A stretch of 64,000 nucleotides of DNA, from contig NZ_FYEH01000003.1 of the NCBI RefSeq assembly GCF_900187945.1, positions 62,001 through 126,000 of the forward strand, in the 5' to 3' direction. This document shows, piece by piece, positions 50,288 to 57,578 of the stretch. Positions within the stretch are counted from its first letter, which is position 1. Each line of letters starts with the position of its first letter. The position numbers were made by a program, and so were the translations under genes. Below the pieces are notes generated by a model, which had not been told where the DNA came from, did no database searches, and saw only the letters and a list, made by a program, of their open reading frames with translations. This DNA comes from Arboricoccus pini (GTDB lineage: Bacteria; Pseudomonadota; Alphaproteobacteria; Geminicoccales; Geminicoccaceae).

Positions 50288-51238
50288 TCAGGCACGGCTT
50301 TGGAGATCACGGCCGAGCCAGGCAGCACCGCGCACGCCGGAACTGTCGCCATGGCTAGCCGGGCGAATTGGCGTCGTGAAGGTGTCGGAAAAGATCCGAC
50401 CCGCGATGACCGGCGGCAACCGCTCATAAAGGCACGAGACATTCGACATGCCCCCTCCCAACACGATCACATCTGGATCGACGGTGTTGACGAGCGTGGC
50501 CAGGGCTCTCCCTAAACGATCGACATAGCGATCTAACGACGCCATAGCCGGTGCGTCGCCGGCCAGTGCAGCCGCCACGATTGACGGGGCATCCAGAGCC
50601 ACGCCTGTGGCCTCCCGATGATCGCGGGCAAAGGCCGGACCCGAGATCCATTCCTCCAGGCAGCCACGCTGGCCACAAAAGCATTGTCGCCCCGGCAATT
50701 CATCGGCGTCGGGCCAGGGCAGCGGGTTGTGCCCCCATTCCCCGGCCACACGATTGGGCCCGGCCAGCACCTTACCATGGACTGCGATGCCACCGCCGCA
50801 TCCAGTACCGATAATCACGGCAAAAACGCTGTTCGCACCCGCCCCAGCGCCATCGATTGCTTCGGAAAGTGCCAGGCAATTCGCGTCATTCGCGAATGCC
50901 ATCCTGCGGCCCATATGACGCGAGAGGTCGGTCTCGAAAGGCCGACCGTTCATGAAGACGCGGTTGCAATTCTTCATCAGCCCCGTCACGGGCGAGGTCG
51001 TGCCTGGGTGGCAGATGCCAACGCTCCCGACTTGACCCAACTCTTGTTCTACATCGCCGACCAACGTCACGATAGCGGCCAGAACCGCCTGATAGGCGTC
51101 GTCACCGCTGCCACTCGGCGTTGGCAGTCGGCGCCGAAGCAACTCGCCACCATCTGGTGCCAACGCTCGGGCCTCGATCTTCGTACCGCCAAGGTCGATA
51201 CCGATCGCAATGGCGTTCACCGTCGCTGCTTCCGTCAC
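50288..51238 (-). CDS. ROK-family sugar kinase (fructokinase-like)
   Basis: A 316-aa ROK kinase. The phosphate-1 loop is AIGIDLGGTKIEARALAPDGG; the catalytic/sugar segment is FANDANCLALSEAIDGAG, with catalytic Asp in NDAN; GTGCGGGIAVHGKVLAGPNRVAGEWGHNPL contains GxGxGGG and the zinc His; and the zinc Cys are in CFCGQRGCLEEWISG. It has the FMN-free Mak/fructokinase look rather than a regulator, because there is no N-terminal HTH. Sugar (fructose, mannose, glucose, N-acetylmannosamine) unresolved. Convergent with eipB; rpmG and its terminator lie upstream. Confidence 0.9.
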   Translation of the reverse strand: MTEAATVNAIAIGIDLGGTKIEARALAPDGGELLRRRLPTPSGSGDDAYQAVLAAIVTLVGDVEQELGQVGSVGICHPGTTSPVTGLMKNCNRVFMNGRPFETDLSRHMGRRMAFANDANCLALSEAIDGAGAGANSVFAVIIGTGCGGGIAVHGKVLAGPNRVAGEWGHNPLPWPDADELPGRQCFCGQRGCLEEWISGPAFARDHREATGVALDAPSIVAAALAGDAPAMASLDRYVDRLGRALATLVNTVDPDVIVLGGGMSNVSCLYERLPPVIAGRIFSDTFTTPIRPASHGDSSGVRGAAWLGRDLQSRA

Positions 51239-51292
51239 GCATAGGCGCCTAGCATGACGCCGGACCGCCCTATAGGGGGGCTCACCAATAGC

Positions 51293-51314
51293 AAAACCCG
51301 CCGAAGCGGGTTTT
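51293..51314 (-). terminator. Intrinsic terminator of rpmG
   Basis: Read on the minus strand: AAAACCCGC-TTCG-GCGGGTTTT, a 9-bp perfect stem with a stable TTCG loop ending in four T, 57 nt after the rpmG stop. The symmetry makes it bidirectional. Confidence 0.9.
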
Positions 51315-51370
51315 CGAGGGTCTCGTCAAAAATCCAGGGTGCAAGGGCCGCAAGGCCGCTACAAATGCCC

Positions 51371-51538
51371 TTATTTGATCTTCGCTTCCTTGAACTCGAC
51401 ATGCTTGCGAGCCTTGGGGTCATACTTGTTAAAGCTCAGCTTCTCGGTGCTCGTCCGGGCATTCTTCTTGGTGGTGTAGAAGAATCCGGTACCGGCCGAA
51501 CTCACCAGCTTGATGAGGGTTGTCGCGGCCTTGGCCAT
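51371..51538 (-). CDS. rpmG: 50S ribosomal protein L33
   Basis: A 55-aa ribosomal protein read directly from the minus strand. It starts [20 protein letters not shown], continues with a [10 protein letters not shown] segment and [13 protein letters not shown] and ends EAKIK, a clear L33 of the alphaproteobacterial, zinc-free type (no CxxC pairs). GTAGGAGA lies 6-7 nt before the ATG. It has its own promoter (51579-51606) and terminator (51293-51314), so it is a complete monocistronic unit. Very short, and easily missed by ORF length filters. Confidence 0.97.
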   Translation of the reverse strand: MAKAATTLIKLVSSAGTGFFYTTKKNARTSTEKLSFNKYDPKARKHVEFKEAKIK

Positions 51539-51578
51539 GACGGTCTCCTACGGCAAATCGTATTTCAGTCGGGCGCGA

Positions 51579-51606
51579 AACATACGGCCAAAGCCACGCG
51601 TGTCAA
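51579..51606 (-). promoter_or_regulatory. Sigma-70-type promoter of rpmG
   Basis: On the minus strand: TTGACA (51606-51601), a 16-nt spacer, then TATGTT (51584-51579), preceded by the CTTGACA context typical of alphaproteobacterial housekeeping promoters. The predicted start near 51572 leaves a 34-nt leader with the AGGAG site. Confidence 0.75.
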
Positions 51607-51771
51607 GCCCGCGACATTCTAGTCGGCAACTGCGCGATGATGAAGTTTTTTGCAGCGTCCAAGGTGATTTTGCCTAAACTGCGCTCGGCGGATTGGCTGG
51701 ACAATTACGAATCGGCCCTCATTCGACCGCAGACTGATCAAAGGCGCGCTGCGCGCGCGGGAGACCAATTG

Positions 51772-52503
51772 ATGAATCTTTCGACAAAATGCTTTGCTGA
51801 GGTGTTCGGCACCTTCTGGCTCGTCCTGGGCGGATGCGGCAGTGCCGTGCTGGCCGCAAAGTTTCCAGGAACGGGCATTGGCTTTCTGGGCGTGGCCCTC
51901 GCTTTTGGCCTCACTGTCCTGACCATGGCCTACGCGGTCGGCCACATCTCCGGCGGTCATTTCAATCCCGCCGTCTCCGTCGGACTGGCATTCGGCGGAC
52001 GCTTCAAGACTGCCGAGCTCATTCCCTACGTGGTGTCCCAGGTCGTGGGCGGCCTTCTAGGCGGTCTCGTCCTCTACATCATCGCCTCGGGCCAGGCGGG
52101 ATTCGACCCTAGTGCCGGCTTTGCCTCGAATGGCTATGGCGATCATTCGCCGGGCGGCTACTCGCTGCTGGCCTGCCTCGTGACGGAGGTTGTGATGACC
52201 TACATGTTCATCATGATCATCCTTGGAGGCACCGACGAGCGTGCGCCTACGGGCTTTGCGCCGTTGGCCATTGGCCTGGCACTTACCCTGATCCACCTGA
52301 TCAGCATTCCGGTCACCAACACCTCGGTCAATCCTGCCCGCAGCACCGGTGTTGCCTTCTTCGCAGGTGGCTGGGCCGTCGGACAGCTCTGGCTTTTCTG
52401 GGTGGCCCCGATCGTGGGCGCCGCTGCAGCGGGCCTGACATATCGCGTTCTCTTCGGCAAGGCGGCCACGGCAGGCATCGTGCCAAAGAAAGATTTTAAA
52501 TAG
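51772..52503 (+). CDS. aqpZ: Aquaporin Z
   Basis: A 243-aa MIP-family water channel with six helices and two NPA half-helices: [20 protein letters not shown] and [20 protein letters not shown]. The Thr/Asn-S-V-N-P-A-R-S pattern with the selectivity-filter Arg, together with His in the fifth helix (LIHLISIPV), marks a water-specific aquaporin rather than a glycerol facilitator. The ATG at 51772 (GGGAGA upstream) begins the first helix ([18 protein letters not shown]); the longer frame from 51637 is rejected. Divergent from rpmG. Confidence 0.95.
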   Translation: MNLSTKCFAEVFGTFWLVLGGCGSAVLAAKFPGTGIGFLGVALAFGLTVLTMAYAVGHISGGHFNPAVSVGLAFGGRFKTAELIPYVVSQVVGGLLGGLVLYIIASGQAGFDPSAGFASNGYGDHSPGGYSLLACLVTEVVMTYMFIMIILGGTDERAPTGFAPLAIGLALTLIHLISIPVTNTSVNPARSTGVAFFAGGWAVGQLWLFWVAPIVGAAAAGLTYRVLFGKAATAGIVPKKDFK

Positions 52504-52561
52504 AGCTTGCCCCTAACGATCCGCGGTTTGTTTTCCAACACGCAAGCAAGGGAGAAACGAC

Positions 52562-53227
52562 ATGGCAGATCTGGGCGGCCTTCTGGGCAGCATGATCGCC
52601 ACGCAAATGGGTGGGCGCGGAAATACGCGCTCATCCCGGAGTGCGTCGTCCCAATCGGGCTACAGCGCCGGACAGGCGGCGACGATCGCCGGTCTCGGCT
52701 ACCTCGCTTGGAAGGCGTTTCAGCAGTGGCAGCAATCCGGCCCGGCCGGCAGCCCGCAGCCCGGCGGCACGAATCCGGCGCCGGCGCCGGCAAGCAGTGG
52801 CGGCGGCTTTGGCGGCGCACTCGGTGATTCGATCGGCAAGATCCTACGAGCGCCCTCGCCGCCGCCCCCGCCGGTCGAGCCCATGCAGGACGCCAAGGCG
52901 CTTCTTCTAATCCGGGCCATGGTGGCGGCCGCCAATGCCGACGGGCAGATCAGCGACGATGAGCGTCAGCGGATCAGCTCGGCACTGTCCCAGGCTGGGG
53001 CCGGTGATGAGGAGCGGGCCATTCTCGAGCGCGAGATGAGCCAGCCTCTTTCCATTGACCAACTTCTTAAAGACGTTACCGACCAGACCAGCCGCGAACA
53101 GGTCTATCTAGCCTCCTTTGTCGCCGTCGACGCGACAAAGCGACCGGAGCGCGCCTATCTCGACTACCTGGCGAGCCGGCTCGGGCTCGACGCCGAACAG
53201 ACGAAGGCCCTAGAGGGCTCGCTCTAG
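52562..53227 (+). CDS. DUF533/TerB-like protein
   Basis: A 221-aa protein whose C-terminal half (about residues 115-215) is a TerB-like all-helical domain with AKALLLIRAMVAAANADGQISDDERQRISSAL, the acidic metal-binding-like D-G-x-[IL]-x-x-x-E signature, and QVYLASFVAVDATKRPERAYLDYLASRLGLDAEQ. The N-terminal half is Gly/Ser/Pro-rich, with one short hydrophobic stretch (ATIAGLGYLAWKAFQQW) that may anchor it at the membrane. Function unknown; the family is common in proteobacteria as a single gene. AGGGAGAAACGAC precedes the ATG. No tellurite genes nearby; terC is 15 kb away. Confidence 0.88.
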   Translation: MADLGGLLGSMIATQMGGRGNTRSSRSASSQSGYSAGQAATIAGLGYLAWKAFQQWQQSGPAGSPQPGGTNPAPAPASSGGGFGGALGDSIGKILRAPSPPPPPVEPMQDAKALLLIRAMVAAANADGQISDDERQRISSALSQAGAGDEERAILEREMSQPLSIDQLLKDVTDQTSREQVYLASFVAVDATKRPERAYLDYLASRLGLDAEQTKALEGSL

Positions 53228-53246
53228 CAGCATCTTGCTACCTCTT

Positions 53247-53272
53247 ACCGGCCGGAGGTCACTCCGGCCGGT
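53247..53272. terminator. Hairpin between the convergent DUF533 and aldose epimerase genes
   Basis: A perfect 11-bp stem ACCGGCCGGAG / CTCCGGCCGGT with loop GTCA, overlapping the last codons of the epimerase gene. ATTTAT follows on the plus strand, so it is a weak U-tract terminator for the DUF533 gene. Confidence 0.6.
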
Positions 53273-54419
53273 ATTTATCGACCTCGAAGCGGTAGATCGT
53301 CGTCGCTTTGTAGTTCTGCCCGGGCCGCAATTCAGTCGAAAAGAAAGACGGCTTGTTCGACGCATCTGGAAGATGCTCCGCCTCCAGGGCGATGCCGTCG
53401 CCCTGGCGGTAGATGCCGCCGGAGGAACCGACAACACTGCCGTCCAGTCGGTTGCCGGTATAAAATCGCAGGTCCGGCTGTGTCGTGGCGACGCGCAACG
53501 TGCGGCCCGATTCCGGGTCGTGAAGCATTGCAGCGGCGACAGGCGCCCCCGCAGTCGCATTGCTCCGATCGATCACGTAATTCATGTCGAAGCCTTTGGC
53601 CGCGACGAGCTGAGGATCGGCCCCTCGCAGTCGCGGACCGATAGCGGTCAGCCGGTGCAGGTCGAAGGGTGTTCCTTTGACAGGACGGACAGAGCCCGTC
53701 GGCATGCCCTGGGCGTCGGACGGCATGATGCTGTCCGCCTCGATCCGTACGAGATCGCGATCCGTGCTTCCACTGCCGTTCCCCCCGAGATTAAAATAGC
53801 AGTGACTCGTCAAGTTGACGACGGTGGGTGCATCCGTGCTGGCCTCGTAGTCGATCCTGAACTCGTTCCGATCCGTCAACGTGTAGGTTACGTGGACTGT
53901 GAGATTGCCAGGAAAGCCCTGATCACCGTCCGGGCTCTTAAGGGTTAAAACCGCAGCCTCGCCGCCAGCAGCTTCCTTGGGTGCCACTTTCCAAATGCGG
54001 CGATCAAAGCCGTCGGGTGTGCCGTTAACAGCGTTGGGCGAATCCTCGGGCGGCACCTGATAGGTCTTCCCATCAAGGACGACGCTCCTCTCGACCTGAC
54101 GATTGGCGAAGCGGCCAACCACGCCCCCGAAATGGTAGGTTCCGTTATAGCGCTGAAAGGCATCGAGGCTGGGGAGTCCCAGCACGATATTGGCCAGCTG
54201 CCCGCGTCGATCGGGGGTCACAATCGCCGTGACGATGGCACCATAATCGATAAATTCGACCTTCAGCCCGTGGGAATTGGTCAATTCGTAGCGACTGACG
54301 ACCTGACCGTCGGCGAGCCGGCCATAAGGTTGCGAGGTCATGGCCAATGCCGGATGGCTGGCCACCACACCTAGCGCCGCCGCCATGGCAACCCACCTCA
54401 AGCCCGGATGTGTCTTCAT
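53259..54419 (-). CDS. Exported aldose 1-epimerase (galactose mutarotase)
   Basis: A 386-aa mutarotase with a Sec signal peptide (MKTHPGLRWVAMAAALGVVASHPALA), so it acts in the periplasm, unlike most cytoplasmic GalM. YGAIVTAIVTPDRRGQLANIVLGL opens the fold; GTYHFGGVVGRFANRQV includes a conserved sugar-binding Arg; NLTSHCYFNLGG holds the catalytic acid His; and DGIALEAEHLPDASNKP holds the catalytic Glu. It interconverts alpha and beta anomers of sugars before uptake. The ATG at 54419 gives the signal peptide; the longer frame is rejected. A sugar transporter is not nearby. Confidence 0.93.
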   Translation of the reverse strand: MKTHPGLRWVAMAAALGVVASHPALAMTSQPYGRLADGQVVSRYELTNSHGLKVEFIDYGAIVTAIVTPDRRGQLANIVLGLPSLDAFQRYNGTYHFGGVVGRFANRQVERSVVLDGKTYQVPPEDSPNAVNGTPDGFDRRIWKVAPKEAAGGEAAVLTLKSPDGDQGFPGNLTVHVTYTLTDRNEFRIDYEASTDAPTVVNLTSHCYFNLGGNGSGSTDRDLVRIEADSIMPSDAQGMPTGSVRPVKGTPFDLHRLTAIGPRLRGADPQLVAAKGFDMNYVIDRSNATAGAPVAAAMLHDPESGRTLRVATTQPDLRFYTGNRLDGSVVGSSGGIYRQGDGIALEAEHLPDASNKPSFFSTELRPGQNYKATTIYRFEVDKYRPE

Positions 54420-54712
54420 ACTCAATCGCCGAGGCCTCCAGCGCCCTCTATCGCCGTGCAACAAGCGATGCCGTATCGCTGCATGCTGCGGCAGCGAGAG
54501 CCATCTGCAAAACAACATAGCTCGCTTTCGCGAAAAGCCTTTCGCATGAGACGTAGTGCCTATAAAAGGCCGGAGCGTTGGCGTTGTGTCTCTTGTCGTC
54601 GCGCGTCACGAATCTGCGTTTGGACCTTCAGTCATCCTCGTTTTCATTCCCCGGCCCGTCGCCGGGGCTGAGGCGTGTCCGGTCGCAGCCATTTATCAGG
54701 ACCGACCGCTAA

Positions 54713-56533
54713 ATGTCTTTTCCCTCGACCCATCCCGCCCTTGCCGAGGCGCTGGCTCAACGTGGCTATGCGACACCTACGGCAGTTCAAGCCGCGGTTC
54801 TCGAAGCGGGCAACGCTGAACGGGACCTGCTCGTCTCGGCGCAGACAGGCTCCGGCAAGACCGTAGCCTTCGGGCTGGCAGCAGCCCCCACCCTCCTCGG
54901 GGACAGCCTCCGCTTCGATGCGCCCGGCGCCCCGCTGGCGCTGATCGTCGCACCGACGCGCGAGTTGGCGCTGCAGGTGAACGAGGAGCTGAGTTGGCTC
55001 TATGCCGCCACCGGCGCGCGCATCGCGACCGCCGTCGGCGGCATGGACATTCGTCGCGAGCATCGGGCACTGGCGGCAGGCGCCCACATCGTGGTGGGCA
55101 CGCCCGGGCGTATCCGAGACCATCTGGAGCGTGGCAAGCTTGATACGAGCGCGCTCAGGGTCGTGGTCCTCGACGAAGCGGACGAGATGCTGGACTTAGG
55201 CTTTCGCGAGGATCTCGAGTTCATTCTCGAGGGGACCCCGGCAAGCCGGCGCACCCTACTCTTCTCGGCCACGCTGGCGCGCAACATCATCACCCTGACC
55301 AAGCGCTACCAACGGGACGCGCTCAGGATCGACACGCTGGATCGCGGCCAACCGCACGCTGATATCGATTATCGCGCCGTCGACGTTCTCCCGGCCGAAA
55401 CCGATGCGGCCATCGTCAATGTGCTGCGCTTCTACGAATCGCCGGCAAGCCTCGTCTTCTGCGCGACACGCGAAGCCGTCCGGCGACTGCATATGACCCT
55501 GTTGGATCGCGGCTTCAGTGCTGTGGCACTCTCGGGCGAACTCAGCCAGCACGAGCGCAACACCGCGTTGGATGCGATGCGCGCCGGCCGCGCCCGCATC
55601 TGCGTCGCCACCGATGTAGCAGCGCGCGGCCTCGACCTGCCCGAGCTTGACCTCGTGGTCCATGCCGACTTGCCCACCAACCACGCAACGCTCCTGCACA
55701 GGAGTGGCCGCACTGGCCGTGCCGGCCGCAAGGGCGTCAGCGTCCTCATCGTGCCATCTTCCCGGCGTCTCCGCGCCGAGCAGCTCCTCTATCGGGCCGG
55801 CCTGCAGGCTGTCTGGAGCGATCCTCCGACAGCGGCCCAGATCGAGGCGCGCGACCAGACTCGCTTCCTCGCAGACCCCCTTCTCCAAGAGCCGGCAACG
55901 GCGTCCGACCAGGAAGCCGCCCGCGCGCTCCTGGCTAAATTCGAGCCTGAGAGGTTGGCCGCAGTGCTCGTTCGCCTCTACCGGGCACGCCTGCCGCTGG
56001 CAGCCGATGTAACGGTGGCGGACTCGCTGCCCGAGGGCTCGCCGACGAAACCCTTGAACCGGCGCGAACGGCGCGCAGCGATGCGCGGCAATAATGCCGC
56101 CGCAGCGGGGACGCCTGAGCCTGTGACAAGGGCTCAGGTCGATGATAGCGCTAAGTCGATTGACAGCCACCGACGCGGCGAAGGGCGCTTCGCGCCGATG
56201 CCGGCCGTATGGTTCTCCCTGCCCGTAGGTCGACGCCAGAATGCCGATCCCAAATGGCTCGTGCCGATGATTTGTCGCCTGGGCCAGGTCACGAAGCAGG
56301 ATATCGGAAGGATCCAGATCGACGAGCGGGAGACGCGCTTCGAGATCGCCGAGGGCCGGGCCCGGGCGTTTAGCGCCGCCCTGGCCGCAGCCAAGGATCC
56401 CGAGGTACAAATCAGCACGTCGACCGCGCCAACCGGGCCGGCCAGGCACCCTCGTCGTGCCAGCGCAATAGCCCGCCTTACCGAGCGCCCCGCCGGCAAA
56501 CGTCCCGTGACGCGGCGCACGGCCCACGCCTGA
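54713..56533 (+). CDS. DEAD-box RNA helicase with DbpA-like RNA-binding domain
   Basis: A 606-aa ATP-dependent RNA helicase. Motifs: GYATPTAVQAAVL (Q-motif region), AQTGSGKT (43-50), PTRELA, GTPGR, DEAD (154-157), SAT, VFCATRE, ATDVAARGLDLPELDLVVHADLP and HRSGRTGRAGRKG. After a variable basic region the C-terminus (about 490-560) has FAPMPAVWFSLPVGRRQNADPKWLVPMICRLGQVTKQDIGRIQID, which is a DbpA/CsdA-type RNA-binding domain. It probably acts in ribosome assembly or cold-shock mRNA remodelling; DeaD/CsdA is the nearest named relative. Possible promoter in the 293-nt gap to the epimerase gene; nothing else was seen there. Confidence 0.93.
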   Translation: MSFPSTHPALAEALAQRGYATPTAVQAAVLEAGNAERDLLVSAQTGSGKTVAFGLAAAPTLLGDSLRFDAPGAPLALIVAPTRELALQVNEELSWLYAATGARIATAVGGMDIRREHRALAAGAHIVVGTPGRIRDHLERGKLDTSALRVVVLDEADEMLDLGFREDLEFILEGTPASRRTLLFSATLARNIITLTKRYQRDALRIDTLDRGQPHADIDYRAVDVLPAETDAAIVNVLRFYESPASLVFCATREAVRRLHMTLLDRGFSAVALSGELSQHERNTALDAMRAGRARICVATDVAARGLDLPELDLVVHADLPTNHATLLHRSGRTGRAGRKGVSVLIVPSSRRLRAEQLLYRAGLQAVWSDPPTAAQIEARDQTRFLADPLLQEPATASDQEAARALLAKFEPERLAAVLVRLYRARLPLAADVTVADSLPEGSPTKPLNRRERRAAMRGNNAAAAGTPEPVTRAQVDDSAKSIDSHRRGEGRFAPMPAVWFSLPVGRRQNADPKWLVPMICRLGQVTKQDIGRIQIDERETRFEIAEGRARAFSAALAAAKDPEVQISTSTAPTGPARHPRRASAIARLTERPAGKRPVTRRTAHA

Positions 56534-56536
56534 AGG

Positions 56537-57481
56537 TCAGGCCGCCGGCGCCACCTCCCAGGACTCCCAATAGGGCGGACGGCCAAAGTGTTCCTGGATA
56601 AAATCCAAGAACACCCTGACCTTTGGAGAGACAGGACCGCCTGGGGCGTGGATACCAAAGATGCCCGAGGGTGCGGTGGCGATCATCGCTTCCCACTCTG
56701 GCAAAACGAGACGCAGCCGACCCGCCGCTAGATCAGGTCCCACGAGCCATGTGGGTAGGAGGACCACGCCCACCCCGGCGACGGCCGCATCGCGAAGCGG
56801 CCCGGAATCGTCGGAGCGCAGTCGCCCGCTAACAGCAACGCTGCTCTCGCGTCCGCCCCGCCGGAAGTACCAGTAGGGCGAAGGCTGGAGCGAATAGATC
56901 AGGCAATTATGGCGCAAAAGGTCGTCGGGCTGCTGGAGAGGGCCGGCCTTGTCTAGGTAGGCCGGGCTGGCACAGACCACACGGCGGTGCGGCGCCAGCC
57001 TGCGAGCAATAAGCGATGAATCCAGCATGGGCCCGATCCGGATCGCGACGTCGACGCCAACCGAAACCAAGTCGACACGGATGTCTGATAGCCCCACATC
57101 CAGCCGGATATCCGGATAACGCGCCAGGAACTCAGGGATAAACGGCATGACGTGAAGCCGCGCAAAAGCCGCGGGCAGATGCAGCTTCAAGAGGCCCTGA
57201 GGACGGTCAGCGATCGCCGACACGGCACTTCGCGCTTCCTCGATCTCGCGCAACACCCGTAGCGCGTGCTGGTAGAGCGTACCGCCAGCCTCGGTCGGAT
57301 GCACCTTGCGGGTCGTTCGCAGGAAGAGTCCGACGCCGAGATCACGCTCAAGAGCCGCCACCGCCCGCGAGACGGCCGAGGTTTTGACCCCCAGCCGCCG
57401 GGCTGCGGCCGAAAAACTGCCGCCCTCAACGACGGCTTTTAGCGCGCGCATTCCAGCGAGATCGTCCAGCTGCGCCTCCAT
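56537..57481 (-). CDS. LysR-family transcriptional regulator
   Basis: A 314-aa LysR regulator. The N-terminal winged HTH reads DLAGMRALKAVVEGGSFSAAARRLGVKTSAVSRAVAALERDLGVGLFLRTTRKVHPTEAG, and the effector domain (about 90-300) has FIPEFLARYPDIRLDVGLSDIRVDLV and GVGVVLLPTWLV. It belongs to the LTTR subgroup with ADRPQGLLKLHLPAAFA (aldehyde/oxidative-type, unknown effector). It is divergent from the FdhF/YdeP gene, with a dyad between them (57484-57498), so it probably controls that gene and itself. An ATG start is clear. Confidence 0.93.
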   Translation of the reverse strand: MEAQLDDLAGMRALKAVVEGGSFSAAARRLGVKTSAVSRAVAALERDLGVGLFLRTTRKVHPTEAGGTLYQHALRVLREIEEARSAVSAIADRPQGLLKLHLPAAFARLHVMPFIPEFLARYPDIRLDVGLSDIRVDLVSVGVDVAIRIGPMLDSSLIARRLAPHRRVVCASPAYLDKAGPLQQPDDLLRHNCLIYSLQPSPYWYFRRGGRESSVAVSGRLRSDDSGPLRDAAVAGVGVVLLPTWLVGPDLAAGRLRLVLPEWEAMIATAPSGIFGIHAPGGPVSPKVRVFLDFIQEHFGRPPYWESWEVAPAA

Positions 57482-57483
57482 TA

Positions 57484-57498
57484 TTGCGCTATCCGCAA
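57484..57498. promoter_or_regulatory. LysR-type T-N11-A box
   Basis: A perfect inverted repeat TTGCG-CTATC-CGCAA, the classic LysR motif, begins 3 nt before the lysR start codon, where binding could block translation or transcription of lysR. It lies 81 nt before the divergent FdhF/YdeP gene. Confidence 0.5.
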
Positions 57499-57578
57499 CA
57501 ATCTTTTGTCGATCTAGCGACTTACGTACCGATCCCGCAAGACGTACCTGCAGCCTTTATAGTTGTGTCGAGTGAGGA

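Noticed and set aside
36970-53227. TerC and TerB-like/DUF533 proteins considered as a tellurite resistance system
   Set aside because: They lie 15 kb apart, no terZABDE genes are present, and both families are usual as single chromosomal genes.
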